Shown piece by piece: positions 1 to 8,439 of a stretch of 64,000 bases of DNA. The notes beneath the pieces were generated by a model. That model worked only from the letters and a program-made list of their open reading frames with translations, had not been told where the DNA came from and did no database searches. The position numbers and the translations under genes are program-made. Position 1 is the first letter of the stretch. Every line of letters begins with the position of its first letter. Origin of the DNA: Casp-actino8 sp964614655. Its GTDB lineage: Bacteria > Actinomycetota > Acidimicrobiia > Acidimicrobiales > Ilumatobacteraceae. The stretch lies in contig CAZTPF010000005.1 in NCBI GenBank assembly GCA_964614655.1, positions 37,560-101,559 of the forward strand, read 5' to 3'.

Positions 1-2
1 TC

Positions 3-770
3 GCGACGCCGGTCGATGCCTGGACGAGTATCGGGCTCGGCGTACCCGGTCTGGTGTCCCTCGAGGGAGTCATCGTGTCGTCGCCCAATCTGCCCGGGAT
101 CGAGAACTTCTCGGTCGCCCGGCGCCTCGGTGAGCGCTTCCGACGCCCGATCCCGGTCGACAACGACGCCAATTGCGCAGCACGCGCCGAATGGCAGGTC
201 GGCGCAGCACAAGGTGCGCGTGACGCCTTGATCATCACTCTGGGAACCGGTATCGGCGGTGGGGTTGTGGCCGACGGACGACTCGTTCGCGGCGCGCACG
301 GGTTCGCCGGCGAGATCGGCCACGTCGTCGTCGTGGCCGGCGGACGGAACTGCGCCTGCGGTCGACGCGGTTGCTGGGAGCAGTACGCGTCGGGAACGGC
401 TCTTCGGCGCCTGGCCCGAGAGGCACTCGACGCCGGTGCCGACTGGCCGCAGTCGAACGACGAGGCCGTCGACGTTCGGCAGGCCGCCGAACGCGGGAAC
501 GAAGCGGCACTGCGAGTCATCGACGACTTCGGGAACTGGGTGGCGCTCGGAGTCGCCACGCTGGCGCACGTGGTCGACCCGGAGGCGGTCGTGATCGGTG
601 GGGGCGTCGCACATCGGGCCGACGTCGTGCGCGACGCCGTCGAACGTCACATCGCCGATCATCTGTACGCGTCACACGTCCGCCCTCATCCGAGCATCGT
701 CTTGGCCCACTTCGGCGAGGACGCCGGAGCGATCGGCGCCGCTTTTCTCGAGATCGACCACGCGCGCTGA
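3..770 (+). CDS. ROK-family sugar kinase (glucokinase-like), 5' truncated
   Basis: The frame is open from base 3, so the amino-terminal ATP-binding part lies outside the window; the GTG at 54 is internal. ROK kinases phosphorylate glucose, other hexoses or N-acetyl amino sugars in the cytoplasm. Visible are the family segment GLGVPGLV, the substrate-binding region VDNDANCAA, the phosphate loop LGTGIGGGVV and the zinc motif CACGRRGCWE, all typical of the ROK family. The actual sugar cannot be read from the sequence; glucokinase is the most common role in actinomycetes. A second, different ROK protein lies at 12265-13128. Confidence 0.9.
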   Translation, partial: ATPVDAWTSIGLGVPGLVSLEGVIVSSPNLPGIENFSVARRLGERFRRPIPVDNDANCAARAEWQVGAAQGARDALIITLGTGIGGGVVADGRLVRGAHGFAGEIGHVVVVAGGRNCACGRRGCWEQYASGTALRRLAREALDAGADWPQSNDEAVDVRQAAERGNEAALRVIDDFGNWVALGVATLAHVVDPEAVVIGGGVAHRADVVRDAVERHIADHLYASHVRPHPSIVLAHFGEDAGAIGAAFLEIDHAR

Positions 771-824
771 ATGCGTGGCCGAATCTCCGGCTGAACCTCG
801 GAGGATGACTCGGGGCTGACGAAA

Positions 825-845
825 GGACCCTGGTTCGCCGGGTCC
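825..845 (+). terminator. Hairpin between ROK kinase and aminotransferase, possible terminator
   Basis: GGACCC at 825-830 pairs with GGGTCC at 840-845; the inner GG and CC extend the stem around a TTCG loop with one bulged T. There is no T run after it, so an intrinsic terminator is only a possibility. It ends 8 bp before the -10 element of the next gene. Confidence 0.3.
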
Positions 846-852
846 GGGCCAG

Positions 853-858
853 TAGCGT
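853..858 (+). promoter_or_regulatory. -10 element (TAGCGT) for the aminotransferase gene
   Basis: TAGCGT fits the actinobacterial TANNNT -10 pattern and ends 8 nt before the ATG at 867. The transcript should start at or within about two bases of the start codon, and there is no Shine-Dalgarno sequence, which fits a leaderless message. Confidence 0.5.
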
Positions 859-866
859 CGACCGAC

Positions 867-2072
867 ATGGAGTTTCGCCGGATCACCAATCTGCCGCCGT
901 ACGTGTTCACGATCATCAACAATCTGAAGATCGAGGCTCGTCGGAACGGCGTCGACGTCGTCGACCTCGGATTCGGTAACCCCGACATCCCGTCGCCGTC
1001 GATCGCCGTCGAGAAACTCGGTGAGTCGGCCCGTATCGCCCGCAACCATCGGTACTCGATGTCGCGAGGACTCCCCAAGCTGCGCGAGGCGATCGCCGAT
1101 CTCTACAAGCGCAAGTGGAACGTCGACCTCGACGTCGAGACCGAGATCACCAACACCATCGGTTCCAAAGAGGGCTTCAGCCATCTGATGTGGGTTCTCC
1201 TCGACCGGGGTGACGCGGCGATCGTTCCCAGTCCGAGTTACCCGATCCACATCTACGGTCCGTTGTTCGCCGGAGCCGACCTGCGGCAGGTTCCGATGCG
1301 CAGCCTCTCCGATCCGCGTGTCCAGACCGATTTCGAGGGTGATTTCTTCGACAACCTCACGACGGCCTACGAAGTCGGCTGGCCGAAGCCGCGGGTCCTC
1401 GTGATCTCGTTCCCGCACAACCCGACCGGCTCGTGCGTCGATCTTCCCTTCATGCAACGTGTGGTCGACTTCTGCCGGGAGCGCGACATGATCGTGGTCC
1501 ACGACTTCGCCTACGCCGACGTCGGTTTCGGCGGCTACCAGCCACCGTCGATCCTGCAGGCCGAGGGGGCCAAGGAATGCGCGGTCGAGCTGTACTCCAT
1601 GACCAAGTCGTTCTCGATGGCCGGTTGGCGCGTGGCGTTCCTGCTCGGCAACGCCGAGGTGGTGCAGGCTCTCGTGAAGTTGAAGAGCTATCTCGACTAC
1701 GGCACGTTCCAGCCCATCCAGATCGCGGCGACGGTCACCATGAACGAGGCCGGCGACTACCCGGCCGAGGTCTGCTCGATCTACGAGAGCCGTCGCGACG
1801 CGCTGATCGACGGTCTGGCGCGAATCGGGTGGGACATTCCGAAGCCTCAGGGTTCGATGTTCGTGTGGGCGCCGATTCCCGAGCCGTACGCCGACATGTC
1901 CTCGGTCGAGTTCTGCTCGCACCTGGTGCGCGAGAGCGAGGTGGCGCTGTCGCCCGGAGTCGGCTTCGGACCCGGTGGAGAGGGTTTTGCCCGGTTCGCC
2001 CTCATCGAGAACGAACAACGAATCGCGCAAGCCGTTCGCAACCTGAAGAAGGGCCTGCCCAAACTCGGGTAG
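867..2072 (+). CDS. alaC: Alanine-type aminotransferase (AlaC/YfdZ family)
   Basis: A fold-type I pyridoxal-phosphate aminotransferase of 401 residues, full length for the family. The start FRRITNLPPYVF, the motifs GSKEGFSH and SYPIHIYG, and the block SMTKSFSMAGWR with the PLP-binding lysine at 247 closely resemble Escherichia coli AlaC, which makes alanine from pyruvate with glutamate as amino donor. Related proteins in this class include LL-diaminopimelate aminotransferases, so substrate choice is inferred. It appears to be transcribed from its own promoter and is followed after 35 nt by the ACT-domain gene, possibly in one operon. Confidence 0.88.
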   Translation: MEFRRITNLPPYVFTIINNLKIEARRNGVDVVDLGFGNPDIPSPSIAVEKLGESARIARNHRYSMSRGLPKLREAIADLYKRKWNVDLDVETEITNTIGSKEGFSHLMWVLLDRGDAAIVPSPSYPIHIYGPLFAGADLRQVPMRSLSDPRVQTDFEGDFFDNLTTAYEVGWPKPRVLVISFPHNPTGSCVDLPFMQRVVDFCRERDMIVVHDFAYADVGFGGYQPPSILQAEGAKECAVELYSMTKSFSMAGWRVAFLLGNAEVVQALVKLKSYLDYGTFQPIQIAATVTMNEAGDYPAEVCSIYESRRDALIDGLARIGWDIPKPQGSMFVWAPIPEPYADMSSVEFCSHLVRESEVALSPGVGFGPGGEGFARFALIENEQRIAQAVRNLKKGLPKLG

Positions 2073-2107
2073 GGCAACTGACGTGGCCGGGTCGTGAGGA
2101 CGTCGTC

Positions 2108-2740
2108 GTGATCACGTCGTCGTACGTGGTGAGACTGTGGCTTCCCGATCGTCCGGGAACGCTCGGACGGGTGGCGGCCGCCATCGGTCGGGCCGACGCC
2201 GACGTCGTCGGTATCGAGATCCTCGAACGTGGCGCGGGAACGGCCATCGACGAGGTCACCGTTCAGTTCGGCGAGCACACGACGATCGAACGGATCGTGT
2301 CGGAACTGGCCTCGGTGGAGGGTGTCGCCGTCGAAGACGTCCACGAAGTCGAACCCGGTCGTCCCGATCCTGGTGTTCTCGCCCTCGACGTGGTGTCGGG
2401 AGTCGTGTCGGCCGGAACGCGACGGCTCGAGGTGCTGTGTCGGGGGGTACGCGATCTGCTCGAGGCCGACTGGGCGGCGGTGATCGACGTCGAAGCCGGC
2501 GCGATCGTGTCGCACGACGGCAGTGTTCCCGACCCGGCGTGGCTCACCGCGTTCGTCGCCGGAACCGTTCACCTCCCGGCGACGTCGGAACACACGCCGT
2601 CCGATGTGGTGTGGGCTCCGTTGCTCGGAACCGGCGCCGTGGTGGCCGCTGAACGATCGGGTCGAGCGTTCCGAGCTCGCGAACGCCAGCAGATCGAACG
2701 TATCGGTCGAGTGGTGGGAGTGCTTCAGTCACCGTCGTGA
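2108..2740 (+). CDS. ACT-domain protein
   Basis: A 210-residue protein whose first 75 residues form an ACT domain (YVVRLWLPDRPGTLGRVAAA, then a second strand-helix set ending near HEVEP). ACT domains bind amino acids or other small ligands and regulate linked enzymes or genes. The remaining 130 residues match nothing I recognise; they are acidic and alanine/valine rich. The GTG start at 2108 is chosen because GAGGA lies 7 nt upstream; longer in-frame starts would overlap the aminotransferase gene. Its end overlaps the end of the convergent glpK by 16 bp. Position after alaC suggests a role in sensing amino-acid supply, which is an inference. Confidence 0.75.
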   Translation: MITSSYVVRLWLPDRPGTLGRVAAAIGRADADVVGIEILERGAGTAIDEVTVQFGEHTTIERIVSELASVEGVAVEDVHEVEPGRPDPGVLALDVVSGVVSAGTRRLEVLCRGVRDLLEADWAAVIDVEAGAIVSHDGSVPDPAWLTAFVAGTVHLPATSEHTPSDVVWAPLLGTGAVVAAERSGRAFRARERQQIERIGRVVGVLQSPS

Positions 2741-4227
2741 GCCCAGTGCAGCGACCGCTCGACGGCTCGCTTCCACGTGGTGTACTGAGCGTCGGCCAGG
2801 ATCCGCTCGATCGAGTCGGGATCGTGGGGTTCGATCACGACGTCGGTCGCCCAGCGGGATTCGATGGCGGCCAGGTCGGGCCAGATGCCCTCGGCGAGGC
2901 CGGCCAGGAGAGCGGCTCCGAGAGATGTCGTCTCCTGATCGACCGGGCGGCGTACGGGAATGCCCAACTGCTCGGCTTGGAGTCGCAAGAGGAGATCCAT
3001 CACCGACGCGCCGCCGTCGACGCGTAGTTCGGCGAGGGCGACGCCGCTCGCCGCCACCATGGCCTCGACCGCATCACGCGTCTGCAGGGCCATGGCGTCG
3101 ACCACGGCGCGTGCGAGATGAGCTCGAGTCGAACCTCGGGTGATGCCGAGCACGGTGCCGCGGGCGTACGGATCCCACCACGGGCTGCCGAGGCCAGTGA
3201 AGGCCGGTACGACGACGACTCCGCCGGAGTCGTCGACGCTCTCGGCGAGTGGCCCGATGTCGGAGGAGGACTCGATGATGCCGAGCCCGTCGCGCAACCA
3301 CTGTACGGCTGCACCGGTGACGAAGATCGCGCCTTCGAGTGCGTACGCAGTGGTCGTCGTGCCGTCGGCGCCGCGCAGCGTCCAGGCGACAGTCGTCAGA
3401 AGGCCGTCACACGGGGCCGGACACGTGTCGCCCACGTTCATGAGGACGAAACTGCCGGTGCCGTAGGTGTTCTTGGCCATCCCGGGACGCAGACAGGCCT
3501 GTCCGAACAAGGCGCTCTGCTGATCGCCGGCGACTCCCGAGATCGGAACACCACTCGGAATCTCGTCGCATTCGGTCACACCCCATCGTTCGCTCGACGC
3601 CCGCACCTCGGGCAGAGTCGAGAGTGGAACGCCGAGAAGATCTCCCATCTCCTCGCTCCACGACATCGAGGTGATGTCGAAGAGCATGGTGCGGCTGGCG
3701 TTCGACGGATCGGTGGCGAAGACACGGCCCTTGGTCAGCTTCCAGACGATCCACGAGTCGATGGTTCCGAACACGACATTCGCCCGGTCGTCGACCACGT
3801 TGTCGAGCAGCCATTTCATCTTCGTGCCCGAGAAGTAGGGATCGAGGACGAGTCCGGTCGTGCGTCGGACCGTCGTCAGGTGACCGGCGTCGGTGAGGCG
3901 TGCGCACTCGTCGGCCGTGCGTCGGTCCTGCCACACGATGGCCCGCCCGACCGGTCGCCCGTCGTGCCGGTTCCAGGCCACGACGGTCTCGCGTTGATTG
4001 GTGATTCCGATGGCGGCTGGTGTTCCCAGCTCGTCGATCACGTCGCGCATCGTGGCGACCAAGGCCGTCCAGATCTCCTCGGCGTCGTGTTCGACCCACC
4101 CGGGTCGAGGAAAGTGCTGGGTGAATTCGCGATAGGAGGCGCGGCCGGGCCGATCGTCGGCGAACACGGCTCGACTGCGAACGCCCGTCGTGCCGGCGTC
4201 GATCGCGAGCACGTAGTCGGCCGTCAT
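2725..4227 (-). CDS. glpK: Glycerol kinase
   Basis: Converts glycerol to glycerol 3-phosphate with ATP in the cytoplasm. The 500-residue product has the FGGY-kinase start DYVLAIDAGTTGVRSR, the glycerol kinase motif ITNQRETVVAWN, the segment GVAGDQQSALFGQ and a carboxy-terminal DGGAS loop, and is the usual length. The ATG at 4227 begins one base after the stop of the small membrane protein gene upstream, so the two are probably co-transcribed. The open frame runs further upstream to 4476 but that part is coded over by the membrane protein gene. No glycerol facilitator or glycerol 3-phosphate dehydrogenase gene is next to it. Confidence 0.96.
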   Translation of the reverse strand: MTADYVLAIDAGTTGVRSRAVFADDRPGRASYREFTQHFPRPGWVEHDAEEIWTALVATMRDVIDELGTPAAIGITNQRETVVAWNRHDGRPVGRAIVWQDRRTADECARLTDAGHLTTVRRTTGLVLDPYFSGTKMKWLLDNVVDDRANVVFGTIDSWIVWKLTKGRVFATDPSNASRTMLFDITSMSWSEEMGDLLGVPLSTLPEVRASSERWGVTECDEIPSGVPISGVAGDQQSALFGQACLRPGMAKNTYGTGSFVLMNVGDTCPAPCDGLLTTVAWTLRGADGTTTTAYALEGAIFVTGAAVQWLRDGLGIIESSSDIGPLAESVDDSGGVVVVPAFTGLGSPWWDPYARGTVLGITRGSTRAHLARAVVDAMALQTRDAVEAMVAASGVALAELRVDGGASVMDLLLRLQAEQLGIPVRRPVDQETTSLGAALLAGLAEGIWPDLAAIESRWATDVVIEPHDPDSIERILADAQYTTWKRAVERSLHWAHDGD

Positions 4228-4228
4228 G

Positions 4229-4591
4229 TCAGCGCCGCTTCTTCTTGCGCGACCCGGCCGGACGATGTTGTGAGGGTCCGGTCGAGGTCCGACTGGTCGG
4301 AGCCGGCCGACGTCGACCGGCGGAGCGCGTCTCGGTGCTCGACGTCTCGGTCGGAGGGCGACGCGCGTCGCGGCGCAGGTCGCGGAACGTCTTGCGCTGG
4401 TAGCCGAACTTGGCGAGAACGGCGCCGAAACCGAGATAGAGCGGATACGAAGCGGCGAGACCGAGAACCGATGCACCCGTCACGGTCTCGCGAAACAAGA
4501 GTGCGAAAGCGACGATCATCACCACGGCGTACACCAGCCACTCGCGTGACAGACGCCCCCACGGAACCGGTCGATCGGCATCCCAAGCCAT
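4229..4591 (-). CDS. Small membrane protein with a basic tail, unknown function
   Basis: A 120-residue protein with two predicted membrane helices, around residues 17-34 (EWLVYAVVMIVAFALLF) and 38-58 (TGASVLGLAASYPLYLGFGAV), followed by an arginine-, serine- and threonine-rich tail ending KKKRR that probably lies in the cytoplasm. I do not recognise a family. It stops one base before glpK and faces pfkA across a 30-bp divergent gap. The ATG at 4591 is taken as start; a GTG five codons upstream is also possible. Confidence 0.6.
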   Translation of the reverse strand: MAWDADRPVPWGRLSREWLVYAVVMIVAFALLFRETVTGASVLGLAASYPLYLGFGAVLAKFGYQRKTFRDLRRDARRPPTETSSTETRSAGRRRPAPTSRTSTGPSQHRPAGSRKKKRR

Positions 4592-4609
4592 GGCTCCATT
4601 CTTCACCTT

Positions 4610-4615
4610 TAGGCT
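4610..4615 (+). promoter_or_regulatory. -10 element (TAGGCT) for pfkA
   Basis: TAGGCT matches TANNNT and is followed by exactly six bases (gtgaac) and then ATG at 4622. This spacing puts the transcript start on or next to the A of the ATG, so pfkA is probably leaderless and the in-frame GTG at 4616 is not the start. Confidence 0.6.
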
Positions 4616-4621
4616 GTGAAC

Positions 4622-5656
4622 ATGCGCATCGGGGTGTTGACCGGGGGCGGGGACTGCCCGGGACTGAACGCCGCCATCCGCGCGATCGTTCGCAAGGCCG
4701 AGTCGGTCCACGACGACGAGATCTTCGGCTTCATCGATTCGTGGGACGGGGTCATGGAGCAGCGGTACCTGCGTCTCGACGTGTCGTCGATGCGCGGTCT
4801 CCTGCCGCGCGGGGGCACCGTGCTCGGTACGCGTCGGGGAAGTCCGTACGACCACGACAACGGGCTCGACCGGGTCCGCGACTCCTTCGCCGCCCTCGGA
4901 CTCGAAGCGTTGGTGGTGATCGGCGGCAACGGATCGCTCACGGTGGCGTCGATGTTGCATCGGGACCTGGCGTTGCCGGTCGTCGGAGTGCCCAAGACGA
5001 TCGACAACGACATCGCCGGCACCGACGTCTCGTTCGGTTTCCACACCGCCGTGCAGGTCGCGACCGACGCGATCGATCGACTTCACACGACCGCCGAAAG
5101 TCACGACCGTGTGATGGTGGTCGAGGTGATGGGACGAGAAGCCGGATGGATCGCCGCCTACGCCGGTGTCGCCGGCGGCGCGACCGTCGTCCTGGTCCCC
5201 GAGGAGCCCTTCGACATCGCCGAGGTCTGCGAGATCGTGGAACGTCGCCATTATCGAGGCCGATACGCCTCGATCGTCGTGGTCGCCGAAGGGGCGCAGC
5301 CGATCGAAGGGACGATGGCCGAGCCCGAATACGCGCGAGACCATCTCGGTCGTCCACGCCTCGGCGGGATCTCGGTGAGCATCGCCGGAGAGATCGAACG
5401 CCGGACCGGTTTCGACGCCCGAGTGGTGCAGATCGGTCACGTGCAGCGAGGTGGAACGCCGACTGCTTACGACCGAATCCTCGCCACGCGGTACGGGCTG
5501 GCCGCCGTCGACGCCGTTCACGACGAAGCGTGGGGGAGCATGGTCGCGCTCCGAGGAACCGACGTCGTGCGCGTTCCGCTGACCGAGGTGGTGGGGCGGA
5601 CACGCACGGTCGATCTGGCGCTGCTCCACGACGTGGCCCAGGTGTTCTACGGCTGA
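4622..5656 (+). CDS. pfkA: 6-phosphofructokinase
   Basis: Phosphorylates fructose 6-phosphate in glycolysis. The 344-residue protein has the phosphate-binding start GVLTGGGDCPGLNAAIR, the segment PKTIDNDIAGTD with the catalytic aspartate, and MGREAGWIA. Two positions decide the phosphoryl donor: glycine at 104 is typical of ATP users, while lysine 125 in PKTIDND is typical of the pyrophosphate and mixed (group III) enzymes found in actinomycetes. Residue 103, normally Asp or Glu that helps bind magnesium, is Asn here (GGNGS). ATP is the more likely donor but this needs assay. Start chosen from the -10 spacing. Confidence 0.92.
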   Translation: MRIGVLTGGGDCPGLNAAIRAIVRKAESVHDDEIFGFIDSWDGVMEQRYLRLDVSSMRGLLPRGGTVLGTRRGSPYDHDNGLDRVRDSFAALGLEALVVIGGNGSLTVASMLHRDLALPVVGVPKTIDNDIAGTDVSFGFHTAVQVATDAIDRLHTTAESHDRVMVVEVMGREAGWIAAYAGVAGGATVVLVPEEPFDIAEVCEIVERRHYRGRYASIVVVAEGAQPIEGTMAEPEYARDHLGRPRLGGISVSIAGEIERRTGFDARVVQIGHVQRGGTPTAYDRILATRYGLAAVDAVHDEAWGSMVALRGTDVVRVPLTEVVGRTRTVDLALLHDVAQVFYG

Positions 5657-5671
5657 CGAGCGGTTCGACGT

Positions 5672-6283
5672 TCAGCTCGTCGGCAGCACGTAACCGGGGA
5701 AGGACGGTTGGCTCGAGGCGGCGCGTCCGGGATAGTCGTACCCGGTGAGGGGATCGGCGGTCAGGCTGCCGTCACCGCGCGGCCAGTCCTGTGCACTGCC
5801 TTCGACGGTGATGTCGATCCGTTCCACTCCGCTCACTTCGCCGAGTGAGAAGACGATCTGCGCGAGGGCCGACACCAGGTCGTCGCCGGTCGATTCGAGG
5901 ATGTCGCTCGATACGTCGACCCGGACCATGTCGGTGGCGATGTAACGCGCGTCGAGGAGGGTCGTACCGAGAGGAATCGCCGAGCCGATACCGCTGTTCT
6001 GCTCGTCGTCGGTCGGTCCACCGAGAAGTGCGTCGACGACGTCGGCCGGATCGTTCGAGATCTGACGTGCCACGGCCACCAGGAGCGGCCGACCGGTTTC
6101 GTCGGTGCGTTCGAGATAGATGCGTCCGGTTCCCGAGCTCACGAGTTCGGTGGTGACCTCGACGAGCGGCCGTTGATCCTCGTCGGCGATGAGACGTGGC
6201 GAACCGTCGGTGCCGAGTCCGCAGCCGGCGAGAAGTGTCATGACGGCGAGGACGAGAATCGGGCGGGAGGCGACGGGCGGCAC
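5672..6283 (-). CDS. GerMN-domain lipoprotein, short LpqB-like partner of MtrAB
   Basis: A 203-residue secreted lipoprotein: GTG start, hydrophobic signal sequence and lipobox LLAGC with Cys 21, then one GerMN domain (about residues 55-165, including PLGTTLLDARYIATDMVRVDVSS). It lies directly after mtrB, whose stop adjoins its GTG, with GGAGAGG 6 nt upstream. In other actinomycetes this place is held by LpqB, a lipoprotein of about 580 residues with the same GerMN module plus a beta-propeller that modulates MtrB. Here the propeller is absent and the protein ends in a proline/serine-rich tail, so it is either a minimal LpqB or a related lipoprotein. It faces pfkA tail to tail. Confidence 0.78.
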   Translation of the reverse strand: MPPVASRPILVLAVMTLLAGCGLGTDGSPRLIADEDQRPLVEVTTELVSSGTGRIYLERTDETGRPLLVAVARQISNDPADVVDALLGGPTDDEQNSGIGSAIPLGTTLLDARYIATDMVRVDVSSDILESTGDDLVSALAQIVFSLGEVSGVERIDITVEGSAQDWPRGDGSLTADPLTGYDYPGRAASSQPSFPGYVLPTS

Positions 6284-7690
6284 TCAGTACCTCTCCACCG
6301 GAAGTTCGATGACGAACGACGCCCCCTCGGCGCCGTCGTGGCGATCCTCCACCCAGACCCGACCGCCGTGAAGCTTCACGTGTTCGTCGACGAGAGCGAG
6401 ACCGAGGCCGGCTCCTTCGGATCCGCTACGGCGTCCGGCCGTGGCTCCGCGCGCGAAACGTTCGAACACCAGCGATCGCTCCTCCGGGGGAACACCCGGA
6501 CCGTGATCGTCGACGGTGATCCAGATCGTTCCGTTGGTCGGATCGTCGTCGGGAACGAACACCGAGACGTCGAGGTCGGTGCCGGCGTGCAGTCGACCGT
6601 TGTCGACGAGGTTGGCGATCACTCGCGCCAGTCGACGCCGGTCGCCTCGGATGACGGCCGTTTCGGCGTCGGCCGCGACTCGCACGGGTGTTCGAGGCGC
6701 GCTGCTCACCGCGACCGCGTGTCGTACGAACTCGGCGACTGGAAGGTCTTCGACGTGGAGGCGAATGGCACCGGCGTCGAAACGCGAGATCTCGAGCAAG
6801 TCCTCGACGAGACCTTGGAATCGCGCCACGTCGGCGACCAGCAGATCGAGGGCGGCCTGAGCGCGGTCGGGCATCTCGTCGCGTCGCGACTTCATGACTT
6901 CGACGCTCGCCGACAGGGTCATGAGAGGGGACCGGAGCTCGTGGCTCACATCGGACGCGAAGCGGGCGTCTCGTTCGACCCGGGTCTGCAACGTGGCCGC
7001 CATGTCGTTGAACGACCGCGTGAGCGCATCGAGATCGGGATCGTCGGTGGGTTCGAGACGCGTCTCGAGCCGACCGCCGGCGATGGCCTGAGCGGCCTGG
7101 CTGGCGGCGGCGAGGGGTCGGACGGCGCGTGACGCGGAAATGGCGCCGAGAACCATGCCGAGAAGAGTGGTGATGGCGGCGGCGAAGACGAGGGCCACTC
7201 CGACACTTCGAAGAGTGCTCTCCACGTCGTCGAACGAGACGAAGTCGAAGTACGCACCGTCGACGTCGGGAAGCGGGACGCCGACCGCCACCACGAGGGT
7301 CGATCCCACCTGGATGCGCATGATGGCCGGTTGGCCGTCGGTCAGCACCGTGTCGAGCAGATCGTTCGGAATCTGCGACGACGAGAAACGGGCGTCGGTC
7401 GCCGTCCACGTACCTCGAAAGTAGAGAAGTGGGCGGTCGGCTCCGAGGCGATCGAGCACCGCTTGAACGTTGCTCGGTGTGGAGCGGAGGTCGCTCGTGA
7501 GGCGAGTGGCCGCGTCGTAGGCCTGATTGACGGCACTCGATTCGCGCTCGTCGACCAGATTCGTGCGCGTGAAGCTGTACGTGGCGAGGGCGAGGAAAGC
7601 CGACAGGGCGAGGCTGCCGAGGCCGAACGTGGCGAGGATGCGGGTGCGAAGCCCCACCCCGAAGCGCCGGCGCGTTCTCGTCGCTTCCAC
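6284..7690 (-). CDS. mtrB: Sensor histidine kinase MtrB
   Basis: Membrane sensor of the MtrAB two-component system, which in actinomycetes adjusts cell-wall hydrolases, division and osmotic response. The 468-residue protein has membrane helices near 17-39 and 162-186 around an extracellular domain of about 120 residues, a HAMP linker (187-240), the phosphoacceptor box SDVSHELRSPL with His 250, an N box (NLVDN), G1 (DHGPGVP), F (FERFARG) and G2 (GAGLGLALV) motifs. The sequence after His 250 (MTLSASVEVMKSRRDEMPDR) is characteristic of MtrB. GTG start one base after the mtrA stop, then directly adjoining the lipoprotein gene: one operon. Confidence 0.93.
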   Translation of the reverse strand: MEATRTRRRFGVGLRTRILATFGLGSLALSAFLALATYSFTRTNLVDERESSAVNQAYDAATRLTSDLRSTPSNVQAVLDRLGADRPLLYFRGTWTATDARFSSSQIPNDLLDTVLTDGQPAIMRIQVGSTLVVAVGVPLPDVDGAYFDFVSFDDVESTLRSVGVALVFAAAITTLLGMVLGAISASRAVRPLAAASQAAQAIAGGRLETRLEPTDDPDLDALTRSFNDMAATLQTRVERDARFASDVSHELRSPLMTLSASVEVMKSRRDEMPDRAQAALDLLVADVARFQGLVEDLLEISRFDAGAIRLHVEDLPVAEFVRHAVAVSSAPRTPVRVAADAETAVIRGDRRRLARVIANLVDNGRLHAGTDLDVSVFVPDDDPTNGTIWITVDDHGPGVPPEERSLVFERFARGATAGRRSGSEGAGLGLALVDEHVKLHGGRVWVEDRHDGAEGASFVIELPVERY

Positions 7691-7691
7691 C

Positions 7692-8372
7692 TCAGGCCTG
7701 GAGTCGATATCCGAGTCCGCGCACCGTCACGACGTGACGCGGGTTGGCCGAGTCGAGCTCGACCTTGGTGCGCAGACGCCGGATGTGGACGTCGACGAGG
7801 CGACCGTCCCCGAAGTAGCCGTATCCCCAGACCTGATCGAGGAGCTCCTCACGGCTGAAGACGCGTCCGGGATTCTCGGCCAGTTCGCACAACAGGCGGA
7901 ACTCGGTCTTGGTGAGATGGATCTCCTCACCGGCACGCATCACCTTTCCCTCGTCGGGAACGATCTCGAGGTCGCCGAAGACGAGACGTGGATGAGCTGG
8001 ATTCGCCGGTCGAGCACGTCGAAGGAGGGCCCGGATGCGCGCCGACAATTCCTTCGGAGCGAACGGCTTGGTGAGGTAGTCGTCGGCACCGGCTTCGAGT
8101 CCGGCGACGACGTCGTGCGTATCGGCTCGCGCCGTGACCATCACGATCGGAACGTCACTCGAGCGTCGCAGTGTGCGGCACAACTCGAATCCGTCGATGC
8201 CGGGGAGCATGATGTCGATGAGGACCACGTCGGCCGGCTGGCGCAGGAAGATCGTGACGGCCTCCTCGCCGCTCGCCGCTTCGTCGACGAGCCAGCCCTC
8301 GTCTTCGAGGGCGAGTTTGACCGCCGTTCGGATGCGTTCGTCGTCCTCGACGGCGAGGATTCGAGTTCCCAC
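7692..8372 (-). CDS. mtrA: Response regulator MtrA (OmpR family)
   Basis: DNA-binding regulator phosphorylated by MtrB. The 226-residue protein has a receiver domain (residues 1-118; acidic pair E9-D10-D11, phosphoacceptor Asp 53 in LIDIMLPG, conserved K102 in LTKPF) and a winged-helix domain (about 128-224) containing LTKTEFRLLCELA and VDVHIRRLR, as in MtrA. It starts with GTG at 8372, 67 bp after the end of suhB, and is followed closely by mtrB and the lipoprotein gene. In relatives MtrA targets include M23/NlpC cell-wall hydrolases, so the M23 endopeptidase at 15850-17603 is a reasonable candidate target here; that is inference. Confidence 0.95.
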   Translation of the reverse strand: MGTRILAVEDDERIRTAVKLALEDEGWLVDEAASGEEAVTIFLRQPADVVLIDIMLPGIDGFELCRTLRRSSDVPIVMVTARADTHDVVAGLEAGADDYLTKPFAPKELSARIRALLRRARPANPAHPRLVFGDLEIVPDEGKVMRAGEEIHLTKTEFRLLCELAENPGRVFSREELLDQVWGYGYFGDGRLVDVHIRRLRTKVELDSANPRHVVTVRGLGYRLQA

Positions 8373-8439
8373 GTCTCTATGTTGCCGGAAAACGAGGTGG
8401 TTTCGCGCCTTCGCGCTTCAGACGCCGGGTGGGCGTGTC

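Noticed and set aside
3118..5748. An 876-codon plus-strand open frame over glpK and pfkA.
   Set aside because: It is antisense to glpK and out of frame with pfkA, both of which are clear genes; its translation is Arg/Ser-rich without motifs.
8421..8437. Terminator between suhB and mtrA.
   Set aside because: The stem ACGCC/GGCGT is only 5 bp and has no T run on either strand.
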